Shown: piece after piece, positions 32,011 to 39,987 of the stretch
Layout: every line of letters starts with the position of its first letter
Numbering within the stretch: the stretch's first letter is position 1
Assembly: GCA_963422445.2 (NCBI GenBank)
Contig: OY729512.2
Location: 3,596,001 to 3,660,000, forward strand
Direction of reading: 5' to 3'
Length of the DNA: 64,000 nt
Source: G963422445 sp963422445
Lineage (GTDB): Bacteria > Pseudomonadota > Alphaproteobacteria > Thalassobaculales > Thalassobaculaceae
The notes under the pieces: generated by a model
Databases searched by the model: none
Told to the model about the DNA's origin: nothing
What the model saw: only the letters and a program-made list of their open reading frames with translations
Translations under genes and position numbers: made by a program

Positions 32011-32435
32011 ATGAGCGCGTCGCCCAGTGTCTCTGCAACCAGAGCCGCGTGCATCCTCTCCGGAAGACGGGACTGCGAAAATTCGGCAAACGCCCGCGAA
32101 AACGTCGCTTCACTCGGGATCTCCGCGACACGCGACCAGCCGCACAGCCGGCGCAACGTCGGGTCCACCTTGAGCCTGTCGATCAGGTGGCGGGTCGTCG
32201 GCAGACCCCACACCGCCTTGGCGATGACGCCACGGGCCAGCGCCTGGCGATCCTCCCGGGGCCGACCCGGACCGGTCCACACCTCATCGACGAAGCCCTC
32301 CACCTTGACGAGATCGAGAGCTGTCACGAAGCGCTTGTGCGTCTCGAGGAGAGGACCGACCGCCTCGGCCAACGCAGGGAAAAGGTCCCCTTGAAATCGG
32401 TGCCAGAGATCGGATAGGGTCGAGCCAAGGGTCAT
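32007..32435 (-). pseudogene. Transposase N-terminal fragment (IS copy C)
   Basis: This keeps about the first 140 residues of the 379-residue transposase: MTLGSTLSDLWHRFQGDLFP to RLPERMHAALVAETLGDALI, from ATG 32435. After GDALIG the frame enters integrase sequence read backwards. The DDE core is absent, so it cannot be active. Sequence is very close to copies A and B over the shared part. Confidence 0.85.
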
Positions 32436-32572
32436 CGGGGCCACCTCGTGGTATCTTGGTATTGTAGAAACACAACATACCACGAGGTGGCCCCGAGACC
32501 CAGGCCCTCGACAACAAAATCAGCCTCGAGAAGGCAAAAAACCGGTCGGGCCGGCAATTTTGCAAGAAGCTC
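32007..32572 (-). mobile_element. 1.5-kb IS copy C, truncated to its right 566 bp
   Basis: The right end is normal (GAGCTTCTTGCAAAATTGCC read inward from 32572). The left 930 bp, including the other terminus, are missing. The break lies inside the transposase gene at GCCGATGA (32007-32014), where the IS and the integrase both fit, so a short-homology deletion joined them. The right flank begins AATTTTGTTG. Confidence 0.85.
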
Positions 32573-32634
32573 AATTTTGTTGTATTTTTCGGCTGGGTTT
32601 AGCCTAACCGATCAGGACGCGGGCGTGATCGACG

Positions 32635-32847
32635 ATGACTGACACCGATATCATGACCGTGCGCGAGGTGGCCGAGTACCTCAAGGTCAAGGACCGTACG
32701 ATCTACCGGCTGGTCGCCAACGGAGAGATACCGGGCTTCAAGGTTGGCGGCTCCTGGCGGTTCAGGAAAAGCGAGATCGACCTGTGGACCGAGGCGCACG
32801 CGGTCGGGCCGGACGACCCGGGTAGGCGGGTGGAGAGCAGCGTATGA
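32635..32847 (+). CDS. Excisionase/MerR-like helix-turn-helix protein heading the defence operon
   Basis: 70 residues with a winged-helix DNA-binding-domain signature of the excisionase/helix_turn_helix_17 type: MTVREVAEYLKVKDRTIYRL followed by VANGEIPGFKVGGSWRFRKS and EIDLW. ATG 32635 is the first start after IS copy C, and its stop overlaps the next start (ATGA 32844-32847), so it is translationally coupled to the DUF499 gene. Small HTH proteins of this kind commonly head defence islands, so it is probably the operon's regulator. The 62 bp between IS copy C and this ATG must hold the promoter unless transcription enters from further upstream. Confidence 0.8.
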   Translation: MTDTDIMTVREVAEYLKVKDRTIYRLVANGEIPGFKVGGSWRFRKSEIDLWTEAHAVGPDDPGRRVESSV

Positions 32848-35800
32848 CCGTCCCGACGATATTCGAGACCTGCCGGCCGCGTGCGGATGTTCTGGAGGGT
32901 GCGATTGCCGAGGCCGATTTCGCGGCGGATCTGGCCCAGGTCATCGTCGACAAGGGAAATGCCGAATATCTCGATCCGGCCCGTTTCTTCGCCTACACCT
33001 ATCCCACAAGGGGTCTCAGGAACCTGCTGGCCAACGTATGCCGCCGGCTGGCCGGGGCGGGCGGCGAGGTCGCGTCGATTTTCCGGCTCGACACGTCCTA
33101 CGGCGGCGGCAAGTCCCACGGGCTGATCGCGTTGTGCCACGCCGCGCGCGTCGGTCGGGATGTGACGGGTATCGAGGAGTTCGTCGATCCCTCGCTGCTG
33201 CCGCGAAAGCACGTCCGCATCGCCGCCTTCGACGGCGAGAACGCCGATCCGGCCAATGGCCGCCGGATGGAAGACGGTCTTCTCGCCTACACCCCCTGGG
33301 GCGAGATCGCCTGCGCGTTAGCTGGCAGGGACGGGTATGAGCGGGTGCGCAGGAGCGACGAAAGCCGCATCGCGCCGGGCGCCGAGACTTTGCGCGAGCT
33401 GTTCGGCGGCGAGCCGGCCCTGATTCTGCTGGACGAGCTTTCGGTTTATCTGCGCAAGGTGCGCAACCTCGGGGATGCACGCGACCAGTTGACGGCATTC
33501 CTGACCTCGCTGTTCAAGGCCGTCGAAGGCGCGCCCGACGCCGTTCTGGTCTACACGCTGGCGATCGGCAAGGACGGGCGGGCAACCGACGCCTACACCG
33601 AGGAAAACCAGTTCATCGCCGATCGCATGGCGGAAGCGGAAAGCGTCTCGGCGCGCAAGGCGACGCTGTTGAATCCCACCGAGGAGGATGAAACGGTGCA
33701 GGTGCTTCGCCGCCGCCTGTTCGAATCCATTGACGAGGCGGCGATTCCGGCCGTGGTGGATGCCTATCGGGCGCTTTGGGGGACCAACAGAGAGTCCCTG
33801 GCGGACGATGCCGCCCGGCCCGGGACCGTCGAGACCTTCCGGTCGAGCTACCCCCTGCACCCGGAAGTTCTGGAAACCCTGACCGGGAAGACCGCGACGC
33901 TCGGCAACTTCCAGAGGGTGCGCGGCATGCTGCGGCTCCTGGCGCGCACGATCTCGCATCTTTGGGAGGAACGACCGGCGGACGCGGCCGCGATTCATCT
34001 TCACCATATCGATCCCGGCCATGAGCCGATCCGCCAGGAGATTGTCACGCGCCTCGGGCAGTCCGCCTACGGGCCGGCGATCACCAACGACGTCGCCGCC
34101 GGGCCGGTCGAGAAGAAGGCGCTGGCGCAGGAGATCGACGCCGCTCATCACGGCGGCCTGCCGCCCTACGCAGCCTATGTCGCACGCACCGTGTTCATGC
34201 ACACGCTCGCCTTCAACGATCCTTTGAAGGGGATTTCGCCGGAACAGTTGCGCTATTCGATCCTGGGTCCCGCGACGGACATCAGCTTTGTCGAGGATGC
34301 GCGCACGAAGTTCATCGCCGAGTCCGCCTATCTGGACGACCGCCCCGGCGTGCCGATGCGCTTTCTCGCCGAGGCCAATCTGCGCCAGATCATCCGCCGC
34401 GAGGAAGGCCATATCGACGCCGGGGAAGCGCGCGCCGAGCTCAACGACCGGATCCGCCGGATATTCGGCGGCAAGACGCTGGAGGCGGTGCCGTTCCCCG
34501 GAGGGCCGTTTGATGTTCCCGACGAGGTCGCGGACGGCCGCCCGAAGCTTGCCGTCCTGGCCTATGACGGCGTTACCGTTGGCAGCTCGGTCGAGAAACT
34601 GCCCGAGTTGATCGCGCGCATCTATACCCGGAAGGGTTCGGAAGGCTCCGCGTTGCGGGCGCTTCGAAACAACCTGGTGTTCGTGGTCGCGGACGACGCC
34701 CGCAAGGAGGAAATGCGCCGCAAGACGTACCATCGCCTGGCGCTGCGGGAGATGAAGAAGCCGGAACGCCTCGTCGAATTGGCGGAGCACCAGCAGGCCC
34801 AGGTGCGCGAGATGGAGGCCCGGTCTGAGCAGGAGCTCGCGATCGCCATCCAACAGTGCTACCGGCACGTGTTCTACCCCTCCCGCAACCGCGTCGGCGC
34901 GAGCGATGTCGATCTGGCCCACACAGCGATCGACATTCATTCCACCTCCGATCAGCCCGGCGCGGGGCAGCAACAGATCGTGCGCGCGCTGCGTGACCTC
35001 AAGAAGCTGCGCCTGCCCGAGGACGAGCCGGACTCGCCCGCCTATGTGCGAGACCGCACACCGCTCAAGAAGGGGCAGATCACCACGCGGGCGTTGCGCG
35101 ACGAGTTTCGGCGCGATCCGGCGCTGCCGATCCTGGTCGGCGACGACATCTTCGTTCGCGGCGTGCGGCGCGGCATCGAACAGGGCGAGTATGTCTATCG
35201 GCGCGGCGATCTGCTGTTCGGGCCAGGCGACCCCCCGGCCGGCATCGCGATCGACGAGCAATCCATGGTTTTCACCATGGCGTATGCGAAGAACGCCGGC
35301 ATCTGGCCTCGGAAGACGGATGAACCCGCGGACGAGAAACCGGGCGACGAGAAGCCGGGCCGGCGGAGCGAGGTGGACGAGGACGAACGGCCCTGGGACC
35401 CGGGCACGGAGCCGGTCGGCAGTCATCCGGTCGGCGGGGCGCCCTGCTCGTTTACCGCCGAGGGCGTGTTCAGGGAGGCGCTGGTCCGGGTTTGGGAACA
35501 GGCCCGGGCGAAGGAAGTCGAGGCCATCGGCGTGTTGACCGTCCGCATGTTCGAGGCGGGCGATGCATTCCGGCTTCTCGGAGCCGTGGGTGCCGTATCG
35601 GGCGCGGAGAAGAGCGTCACCATCACGGGCGGCTATGAAACCCGTGATGGCGGATCTTTCGAACTGGAATTCCGGGGGTCGGTGGCGGACGCGCAGCCGG
35701 TTCGGGAGTTCCTCGAACCGCAGTTGCGGGACGCGAGATCCAGGACCATCGAAGCGGGATTCGGGCTGACCTTCGAGGACGGGCTATCGATGCAGGGCGA

Positions 35801-35885
35801 CGCGGCGGAGAAGCTGACCGAACGTCTCGTCCGGTTCGCGAGCGGCGCCGCATATGTGTCGGCCACGGCGGAGGCGAAAGCGTAG
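32844..35885 (+). CDS. DUF499 P-loop ATPase, helicase-methylase-ATPase defence type
   Basis: A 1013-residue DUF499 protein. Features are the start MTVPTIFETCRPRADVLEGA, a Walker A-like FRLDTSYGGGKSHGLIALCH around residue 85, a Walker B PALILLDELSVYLRKV near residue 193, sensor-like DAVLVYTLAIGKDGR, and NFQRVRGMLRLLARTISHLW. The C-terminal third contains a charged low-complexity linker (DEKPGDEKPGRRSEVDEDER). DUF499 proteins recur beside DUF1156 methylases and SNF2 helicases in anti-phage islands, as the ATPase of the helicase-methylase-ATPase arrangement. Its biochemical role is unproven; it may couple ATP hydrolysis to sensing or modification. The stop TAG abuts the next ATG with no gap. Confidence 0.85.
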   Translation: MTVPTIFETCRPRADVLEGAIAEADFAADLAQVIVDKGNAEYLDPARFFAYTYPTRGLRNLLANVCRRLAGAGGEVASIFRLDTSYGGGKSHGLIALCHAARVGRDVTGIEEFVDPSLLPRKHVRIAAFDGENADPANGRRMEDGLLAYTPWGEIACALAGRDGYERVRRSDESRIAPGAETLRELFGGEPALILLDELSVYLRKVRNLGDARDQLTAFLTSLFKAVEGAPDAVLVYTLAIGKDGRATDAYTEENQFIADRMAEAESVSARKATLLNPTEEDETVQVLRRRLFESIDEAAIPAVVDAYRALWGTNRESLADDAARPGTVETFRSSYPLHPEVLETLTGKTATLGNFQRVRGMLRLLARTISHLWEERPADAAAIHLHHIDPGHEPIRQEIVTRLGQSAYGPAITNDVAAGPVEKKALAQEIDAAHHGGLPPYAAYVARTVFMHTLAFNDPLKGISPEQLRYSILGPATDISFVEDARTKFIAESAYLDDRPGVPMRFLAEANLRQIIRREEGHIDAGEARAELNDRIRRIFGGKTLEAVPFPGGPFDVPDEVADGRPKLAVLAYDGVTVGSSVEKLPELIARIYTRKGSEGSALRALRNNLVFVVADDARKEEMRRKTYHRLALREMKKPERLVELAEHQQAQVREMEARSEQELAIAIQQCYRHVFYPSRNRVGASDVDLAHTAIDIHSTSDQPGAGQQQIVRALRDLKKLRLPEDEPDSPAYVRDRTPLKKGQITTRALRDEFRRDPALPILVGDDIFVRGVRRGIEQGEYVYRRGDLLFGPGDPPAGIAIDEQSMVFTMAYAKNAGIWPRKTDEPADEKPGDEKPGRRSEVDEDERPWDPGTEPVGSHPVGGAPCSFTAEGVFREALVRVWEQARAKEVEAIGVLTVRMFEAGDAFRLLGAVGAVSGAEKSVTITGGYETRDGGSFELEFRGSVADAQPVREFLEPQLRDARSRTIEAGFGLTFEDGLSMQGDAAEKLTERLVRFASGAAYVSATAEAKA

Positions 35886-36365
35886 ATGGCGCGGCTGGAA
35901 CGAATTTCCCATATAGAGACGCCGGACTCTGCGCCTTGCTACGAGCTGCGGGTAAGCCGTCACGGGCCAGTCAATGCCGAGTATGAAATCTGGCAGATGC
36001 CCGCGGCGGCGACGCCCCAGGTGACGTCGGCCGTGCGCGTCGCCGGACTTCGGGGGCGCAACCTCGAGCTGGTCGAGCACCGCGTGTTGAATCGGCTTTC
36101 GCAAGCCGGCATAAAATTGGGCCGGAACGCGGACAGCATGAAGCGCGGCTATGCGCTGACGGAGGATCTGGCGCTGATGCTGGGGCTGCTGTTCCGCGCG
36201 CTCGCGCCGATGCGAAGCCGCGACAACATGCGGGCGGTGGCCGAGGGCATCGAGGCCATGGGGCGCGAGGAGGCCGCGTACTGGCTCGGCATGGCCATGC
36301 ACCGCAAGCGTCCGCGCCGGGTGCTGACGGCCCTGCGGTTCCTGCTGACGGAGCCGAAACGATGA
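35886..36365 (+). CDS. Small unrecognised protein of the defence operon (159 aa)
   Basis: No family was recognised with confidence. It begins MARLERISHIETPDSAPCYE, LRVSRHGPVNAEYEIWQMPA and is rich in basic residues and helices toward the end (ALTEDLALMLGLLFRALAPM, GREEAAYWLGMAMHRKRPRR). No catalytic motif, signal peptide or membrane segment is visible. Its start touches the DUF499 stop and its stop overlaps the next start (ATGA 36362-36365), so it is made with DUF499. It occupies the place where other such clusters carry a small DUF3780-type protein and may be a subunit or adaptor of the ATPase. The function remains unassigned. Confidence 0.75.
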   Translation: MARLERISHIETPDSAPCYELRVSRHGPVNAEYEIWQMPAAATPQVTSAVRVAGLRGRNLELVEHRVLNRLSQAGIKLGRNADSMKRGYALTEDLALMLGLLFRALAPMRSRDNMRAVAEGIEAMGREEAAYWLGMAMHRKRPRRVLTALRFLLTEPKR

Positions 36366-36553
36366 GTGGACAAGCTGATATGCAAGGTGCACCACGGAAC
36401 GACACCGTGGACGGCCGCAACGGCGCCACGCATGAGTTTCGCTACTTCGACGAACCCGAGTTCCGTCTCACGATGGCCGTCGCAGGCGAAAGTACCGCTA
36501 CCAAGGCGAGGGTTTTCTCCTTCGTGAACTACGTTTTCGCGGGGATTAGATGA
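36362..36553 (+). CDS. 63-residue ORF between the ATPase and DUF262 genes
   Basis: This short frame (MSGQADMQGAPRNDTVDGRN, FRYFDEPEFRLTMAVAGEST, FSFVNYVFAGIR) overlaps its neighbours by ATGA on both sides (36362-36365 and 36550-36553), which supports translation. It has no recognised family. It may be a genuine small protein, or the stub of a longer gene whose remainder was displaced when the DUF262-ATPase-unknown triad arrived. The lack of any stop or frameshift damage and the perfect coupling favour the first view. Confidence 0.5.
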   Translation: MSGQADMQGAPRNDTVDGRNGATHEFRYFDEPEFRLTMAVAGESTATKARVFSFVNYVFAGIR

Positions 36554-37872
36554 TGAGGATCCAATACATTGGTACAAAGCCTTTCCATGCTGACAGCCTT
36601 CACAAGAGTGGCGGCTTGTGGAGGGGGCATGGGGACATACAGGAAATCAACGATGAGAAGGCCATGCGGCTCGTCAACCACCACCCCGATGTGTACCGGA
36701 TCGTTCCAGACGAAGAGAACTCTGTTTGCCACGCTGATGCTTCCTCCGGTCAAGAAGAAGAAGACTCGGTTCCGGCTTCAGAGACTCCCCCAGTCGATGG
36801 CGAAGAGCCCGAAGGTCTGGATCCGGAGGGTGGGTCGTGGGGCGACTACCCTCTCGACGACCTCCTGATTCGGCATGAAAATCGAACGATCCATGATGTC
36901 ATCCGGAGGATCGAGCAGGGTAGCTACATCATGGACCCCGATTTCCAGCGTGACTTCATCTGGCCGGAAGACAAGCAGAGCAAACTGATCGAATCCGTCG
37001 TCATGCGCATCCCCCTGCCTGTGTTCTATATGGCGGAGGACGACGAAGGGCGGATGGTAGTCGTGGACGGTTTGCAGCGCCTGTCCACGTTTCGGCGATT
37101 CGTAAAGGATGAACTACGGCTGCGCCTCCCGGATCGGAGCGAACTCGACAGCCGACGGTTTTCGGAATTGTCATCCAAGATCCAGAACCGCGTCGAAGAC
37201 TGCAATCTCATCTTCTACATCATCGACTCGAAGGTTCCGGAACGCGCCCGTCTCGATATCTTCGAGCGGGTGAACGGCGGTGTTCCGCTCACCAGGCAGC
37301 AGATGCGCAACAGCCTGTTCATGGGCGATGCGACGCGCTTTCTCAAACAGGAAGCCCAAACCGAGATTTTCCTTAAGGCGACGGGCAATAGCCTGAACAA
37401 GAAGACCATGCGGGATCGGGAGTTCGTCAATCGATTCTGCGCCTTTCAGCTTCTCGATCTCGATGAATATCAAGGCGACATGGACGATTTCCTCGCCAAA
37501 TGCCTTCGTCGAATGAACAGGATGGAGGCATCCGACCTGTCGCGGTTGTCCGCGAAGTTCCGCAGGGGTCTAGCCAACAACTTCATGCTTTTCGGCCGGC
37601 ACGCATTCAGAAAGCACAAGCCGGAGCCGGATCGGCGTGGCGTTCTCAACGCATCCCTCTGGGACGTCATGTCCACCGGTCTGTCTGGGTATACGGAAGA
37701 CCGGGTCCGAGCGCGCGCCGACGCTCTTCACCGGGCCGTCTATGACTTTTTCGACGACGGAGAGTTCAACATCGCGATCACCTATGGTCCCAACGACGCC
37801 AAGAAGGTGAGAACTCGGTTCCAGATGACCCGAGAAAAATTCGAGGAGATTCTGAGTGCTTACACGGATTGA
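36550..37872 (+). CDS. DUF262 (GmrS-like) protein with extra N-terminal module
   Basis: 440 residues. Residues 1-55 form a small module (MMRIQYIGTKPFHADSLHKS, GDIQEINDEKAMRLVNHHPD) like short phage/structural domains, followed by an acidic linker (SGQEEEDSVPASETPPVDGE). The DUF262 domain has YIMDPDFQRDFIWPEDKQSK, LIESVVMRIPLPVFYMAEDD, the DGQQR-like box VVVDGLQRLSTFRRF, and IFERVNGGVPLTRQQMRNSL. DUF262 is the N-terminal ParB-like, nucleotide-hydrolysing half of GmrSD modification-dependent restriction enzymes. Here no DUF1524 HNH nuclease half follows, so a partner must supply any nuclease. It overlaps the ATPase gene downstream by 17 bp. Probably a sensor/NTPase component. Confidence 0.85.
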   Translation: MMRIQYIGTKPFHADSLHKSGGLWRGHGDIQEINDEKAMRLVNHHPDVYRIVPDEENSVCHADASSGQEEEDSVPASETPPVDGEEPEGLDPEGGSWGDYPLDDLLIRHENRTIHDVIRRIEQGSYIMDPDFQRDFIWPEDKQSKLIESVVMRIPLPVFYMAEDDEGRMVVVDGLQRLSTFRRFVKDELRLRLPDRSELDSRRFSELSSKIQNRVEDCNLIFYIIDSKVPERARLDIFERVNGGVPLTRQQMRNSLFMGDATRFLKQEAQTEIFLKATGNSLNKKTMRDREFVNRFCAFQLLDLDEYQGDMDDFLAKCLRRMNRMEASDLSRLSAKFRRGLANNFMLFGRHAFRKHKPEPDRRGVLNASLWDVMSTGLSGYTEDRVRARADALHRAVYDFFDDGEFNIAITYGPNDAKKVRTRFQMTREKFEEILSAYTD

Positions 37873-39016
37873 TCTGCGGCACTTCAAATGCTTCGAGATA
37901 TTGAAGCTGCCCCTCCTCCCGCTGACTCTGCTGTCTGGCGCCAACGCTTCCGGGAAATCGTCCGTGATGCAGGCCCTCGTTCTTCTGCATCAGACGATGC
38001 GCGAACACGAGTGGTCGTCGCGTTTGATGCTCAACGGTGCCGCCGTCCGCCTCGGCACCGTAGCAGATGTGATCGACCAGGTTCACGGGCGCCGCAACTT
38101 GGGGATCGCCCTGCTGGACGGCGATGTGGCCCGATTTGAATGGGAGTTCGAGGGCGAACGCGACGAGATGTCCATGACAGTGCGAAGGGCTCGTGGGGAG
38201 CCGGGCGACGGCACCGGCTGGGATGTTGACCAGACCGAGCCGCTTCACTATCTGCTGCCGACGCTATCGAGCGGACACTCGTTGACCGGCCGTCTGCGTG
38301 GGCTCACCTACCTGACCGCGGAGAGACTGGGGCCGCGCGAACATTATGTATTCGATGACCCGCAGCTTACGCCGGTTGTCGGCCCGCGGGGGGAATACAC
38401 CGTCAGCGTGCTTCATTCCGGCGGCGACGCTCATGTGCTGGATGGCTTGGTGGTTCAGGACGTGGCGCCTACCCGCTCCCGGCAGGTAGAGGCCCGGATG
38501 GCGCGCTTCTTTCCGGGTTGCGTGCTGGCGATCGAGCGAGTGCCTCGCGCGAACGCCGTCACGTTGGGGATTCGCGTATCCAGCGACACGGATTTCCACC
38601 GCCCTGTTCATGCCGGGTTCGGGCTGACGCAGGTCCTTCCCATCGTGGTGGCGGCCTTGTCGGCGGACAATGACGACCTGCTGTTGATCGAGAATCCCGA
38701 AGTACACCTGCATCCCGCCGGGCAGGCCGCGATGGGAGAATTTCTGGCCAAAGTCGCATCGGCGGGCGTGCAGGTCATGATCGAGACGCATAGCGATCAC
38801 GTGTTGAACGGCATCCGACGGGCCGTCAAGAACCGCACGCTGCCCAGTGATGAGGTCGCGCTGCATTTCTTTCGGCCGCGGCGCGAGGAATCGGCAGGCA
38901 GGAAGCCGCAGGTTGAGAGTCCTGCAATCGACTCCAATGGCAATATAGACAGTTGGCCTGATGGCTTCTTCGATCAATTCGACAACGACATGAATCACTT
39001 CGCTGGCTGGAATTGA
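37856..39016 (+). CDS. AAA/ABC-type ATPase with DUF3696-like C-terminus
   Basis: 386 residues, starting at GTG 37856 inside the end of the DUF262 gene, with GAGGAG just before it. It is an ABC/SMC-like single-domain ATPase: MLTRIDLRHFKCFEILKLPL, Walker A LSGANASGKSSVMQALVLLH (residues 27-35), signature-like HAGFGLTQVLPIVVAAL, Walker B DLLLIENPEVHLHPAGQAAM (about 276), and H-loop VMIETHSDHVLNGIRRAV. The end IDSNGNIDSWPDGFFDQFDN matches the DUF3696 pattern. There is no TOPRIM domain, which separates it from OLD nucleases. Such ATPases usually act with a dedicated partner, here most likely the next gene. Confidence 0.85.
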   Translation: MLTRIDLRHFKCFEILKLPLLPLTLLSGANASGKSSVMQALVLLHQTMREHEWSSRLMLNGAAVRLGTVADVIDQVHGRRNLGIALLDGDVARFEWEFEGERDEMSMTVRRARGEPGDGTGWDVDQTEPLHYLLPTLSSGHSLTGRLRGLTYLTAERLGPREHYVFDDPQLTPVVGPRGEYTVSVLHSGGDAHVLDGLVVQDVAPTRSRQVEARMARFFPGCVLAIERVPRANAVTLGIRVSSDTDFHRPVHAGFGLTQVLPIVVAALSADNDDLLLIENPEVHLHPAGQAAMGEFLAKVASAGVQVMIETHSDHVLNGIRRAVKNRTLPSDEVALHFFRPRREESAGRKPQVESPAIDSNGNIDSWPDGFFDQFDNDMNHFAGWN

Positions 39017-39017
39017 C

Positions 39018-39980
39018 ATGGATATTCTAACCAATGACTTGTCGGTTCACGAACAATTTCACAACATCGCCGCCTTTCGACAGGCGCTTTCGCGTCTGAT
39101 GACCATGCGCGCCGCTGCTCGGCGCTTCGGACGGGAGTTGTATTGTAATCAGGCGCTCCTGATCGCCGAGCCGATCCCCGGTGTGCAAATGCAACAGGTG
39201 ATTGGGCATCTTTCCGATCGAAACGAGCAGCGAGCTGCGATGCGCTGGCTGACGCGCGGCGGTCCATTCTGGGACGATCTGCGCCAGCATGACGATAACG
39301 ATTGGTTGGAATGCGGGGACAGGATCGTCACGGATACCGCCGTCGGCGAAGCTGCGTTTCGCACGCTTCATGGCGTCAACTGCGGACTGGTCAGCGTCAA
39401 GCCGTCCGATTGGGACTATTCGCCTATCCAAGTGAATTGGCGCCGAGAGGCCGAAGGACTGGACAACCGAACCGCGGCCCTCGGAAACTGGCGAACAGTC
39501 CCCACGCTGGAAGATGGATTACGGGACTCGGCGGTGCCAGTCCAATCATGGGACGCTTTGCGCGAAGCAGCGACAAACCAGTTCAAGAAACTGATCCTCG
39601 CCAAGGATTGCTTTGTGCCGCTAGTAGGGGTCCCTTTCGCCAAGGGCGCAGCCGAGCGGTTTCTCGCATTGCTCGGCATTCTGGACCGGTTCGCGCAAGC
39701 CTTCGACGAAGGCGGCATGCGCACCGCGGAGGGCCACAGGATCTATCAGGACCACTTCACTGGCGACAGGGCTCTGTTTTCCGACTCCTCGGACTCCGAG
39801 AAACGAAGATTCCGACGAGAACTAACGTTTGACCACCCGGAAGATCCGAAGGATTCGCTGTTTTGCACATGGCACGGAAAGGTGTCGCACTTGATGCTCC
39901 GTGTCCATTTTTCGTGGCCCGTCGAAGCAAGCAGGCCAGTTTATGTCGTGTACGCTGGCCCCAAGATCACAAGGCGGTGA
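39018..39980 (+). CDS. Unrecognised 320-residue partner of the DUF3696-type ATPase
   Basis: It begins one base after the ATPase stop (TGA C ATG). No family was recognised. Visible features are a helical N-terminus (VHEQFHNIAAFRQALSRLMT, MRAAARRFGRELYCNQALLI), a tryptophan-rich middle (SVKPSDWDYSPIQVNWRREA) and a C-terminus with His/Cys: EDPKDSLFCTWHGKVSHLML, RVHFSWPVEASRPVYVVYAG. A C-W-H-G-K followed by RVHF and a beta-rich end recalls C-terminal blocks of small proteins that accompany AAA ATPases in defence islands, but I cannot name it. No membrane segment. It is the best candidate for the effector or for a lock on the embedded triad. Seven bases separate it from the methylase ATG. Confidence 0.7.
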   Translation: MDILTNDLSVHEQFHNIAAFRQALSRLMTMRAAARRFGRELYCNQALLIAEPIPGVQMQQVIGHLSDRNEQRAAMRWLTRGGPFWDDLRQHDDNDWLECGDRIVTDTAVGEAAFRTLHGVNCGLVSVKPSDWDYSPIQVNWRREAEGLDNRTAALGNWRTVPTLEDGLRDSAVPVQSWDALREAATNQFKKLILAKDCFVPLVGVPFAKGAAERFLALLGILDRFAQAFDEGGMRTAEGHRIYQDHFTGDRALFSDSSDSEKRRFRRELTFDHPEDPKDSLFCTWHGKVSHLMLRVHFSWPVEASRPVYVVYAGPKITRR

Positions 39981-39987
39981 TTTGGCA

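Noticed and set aside
30928..32394. 488-codon frame fusing integrase to a novel C-terminal domain
   Set aside because: The last 130 or so codons are the transposase of IS copy C read antisense; the fusion is a by-product of a deletion junction.
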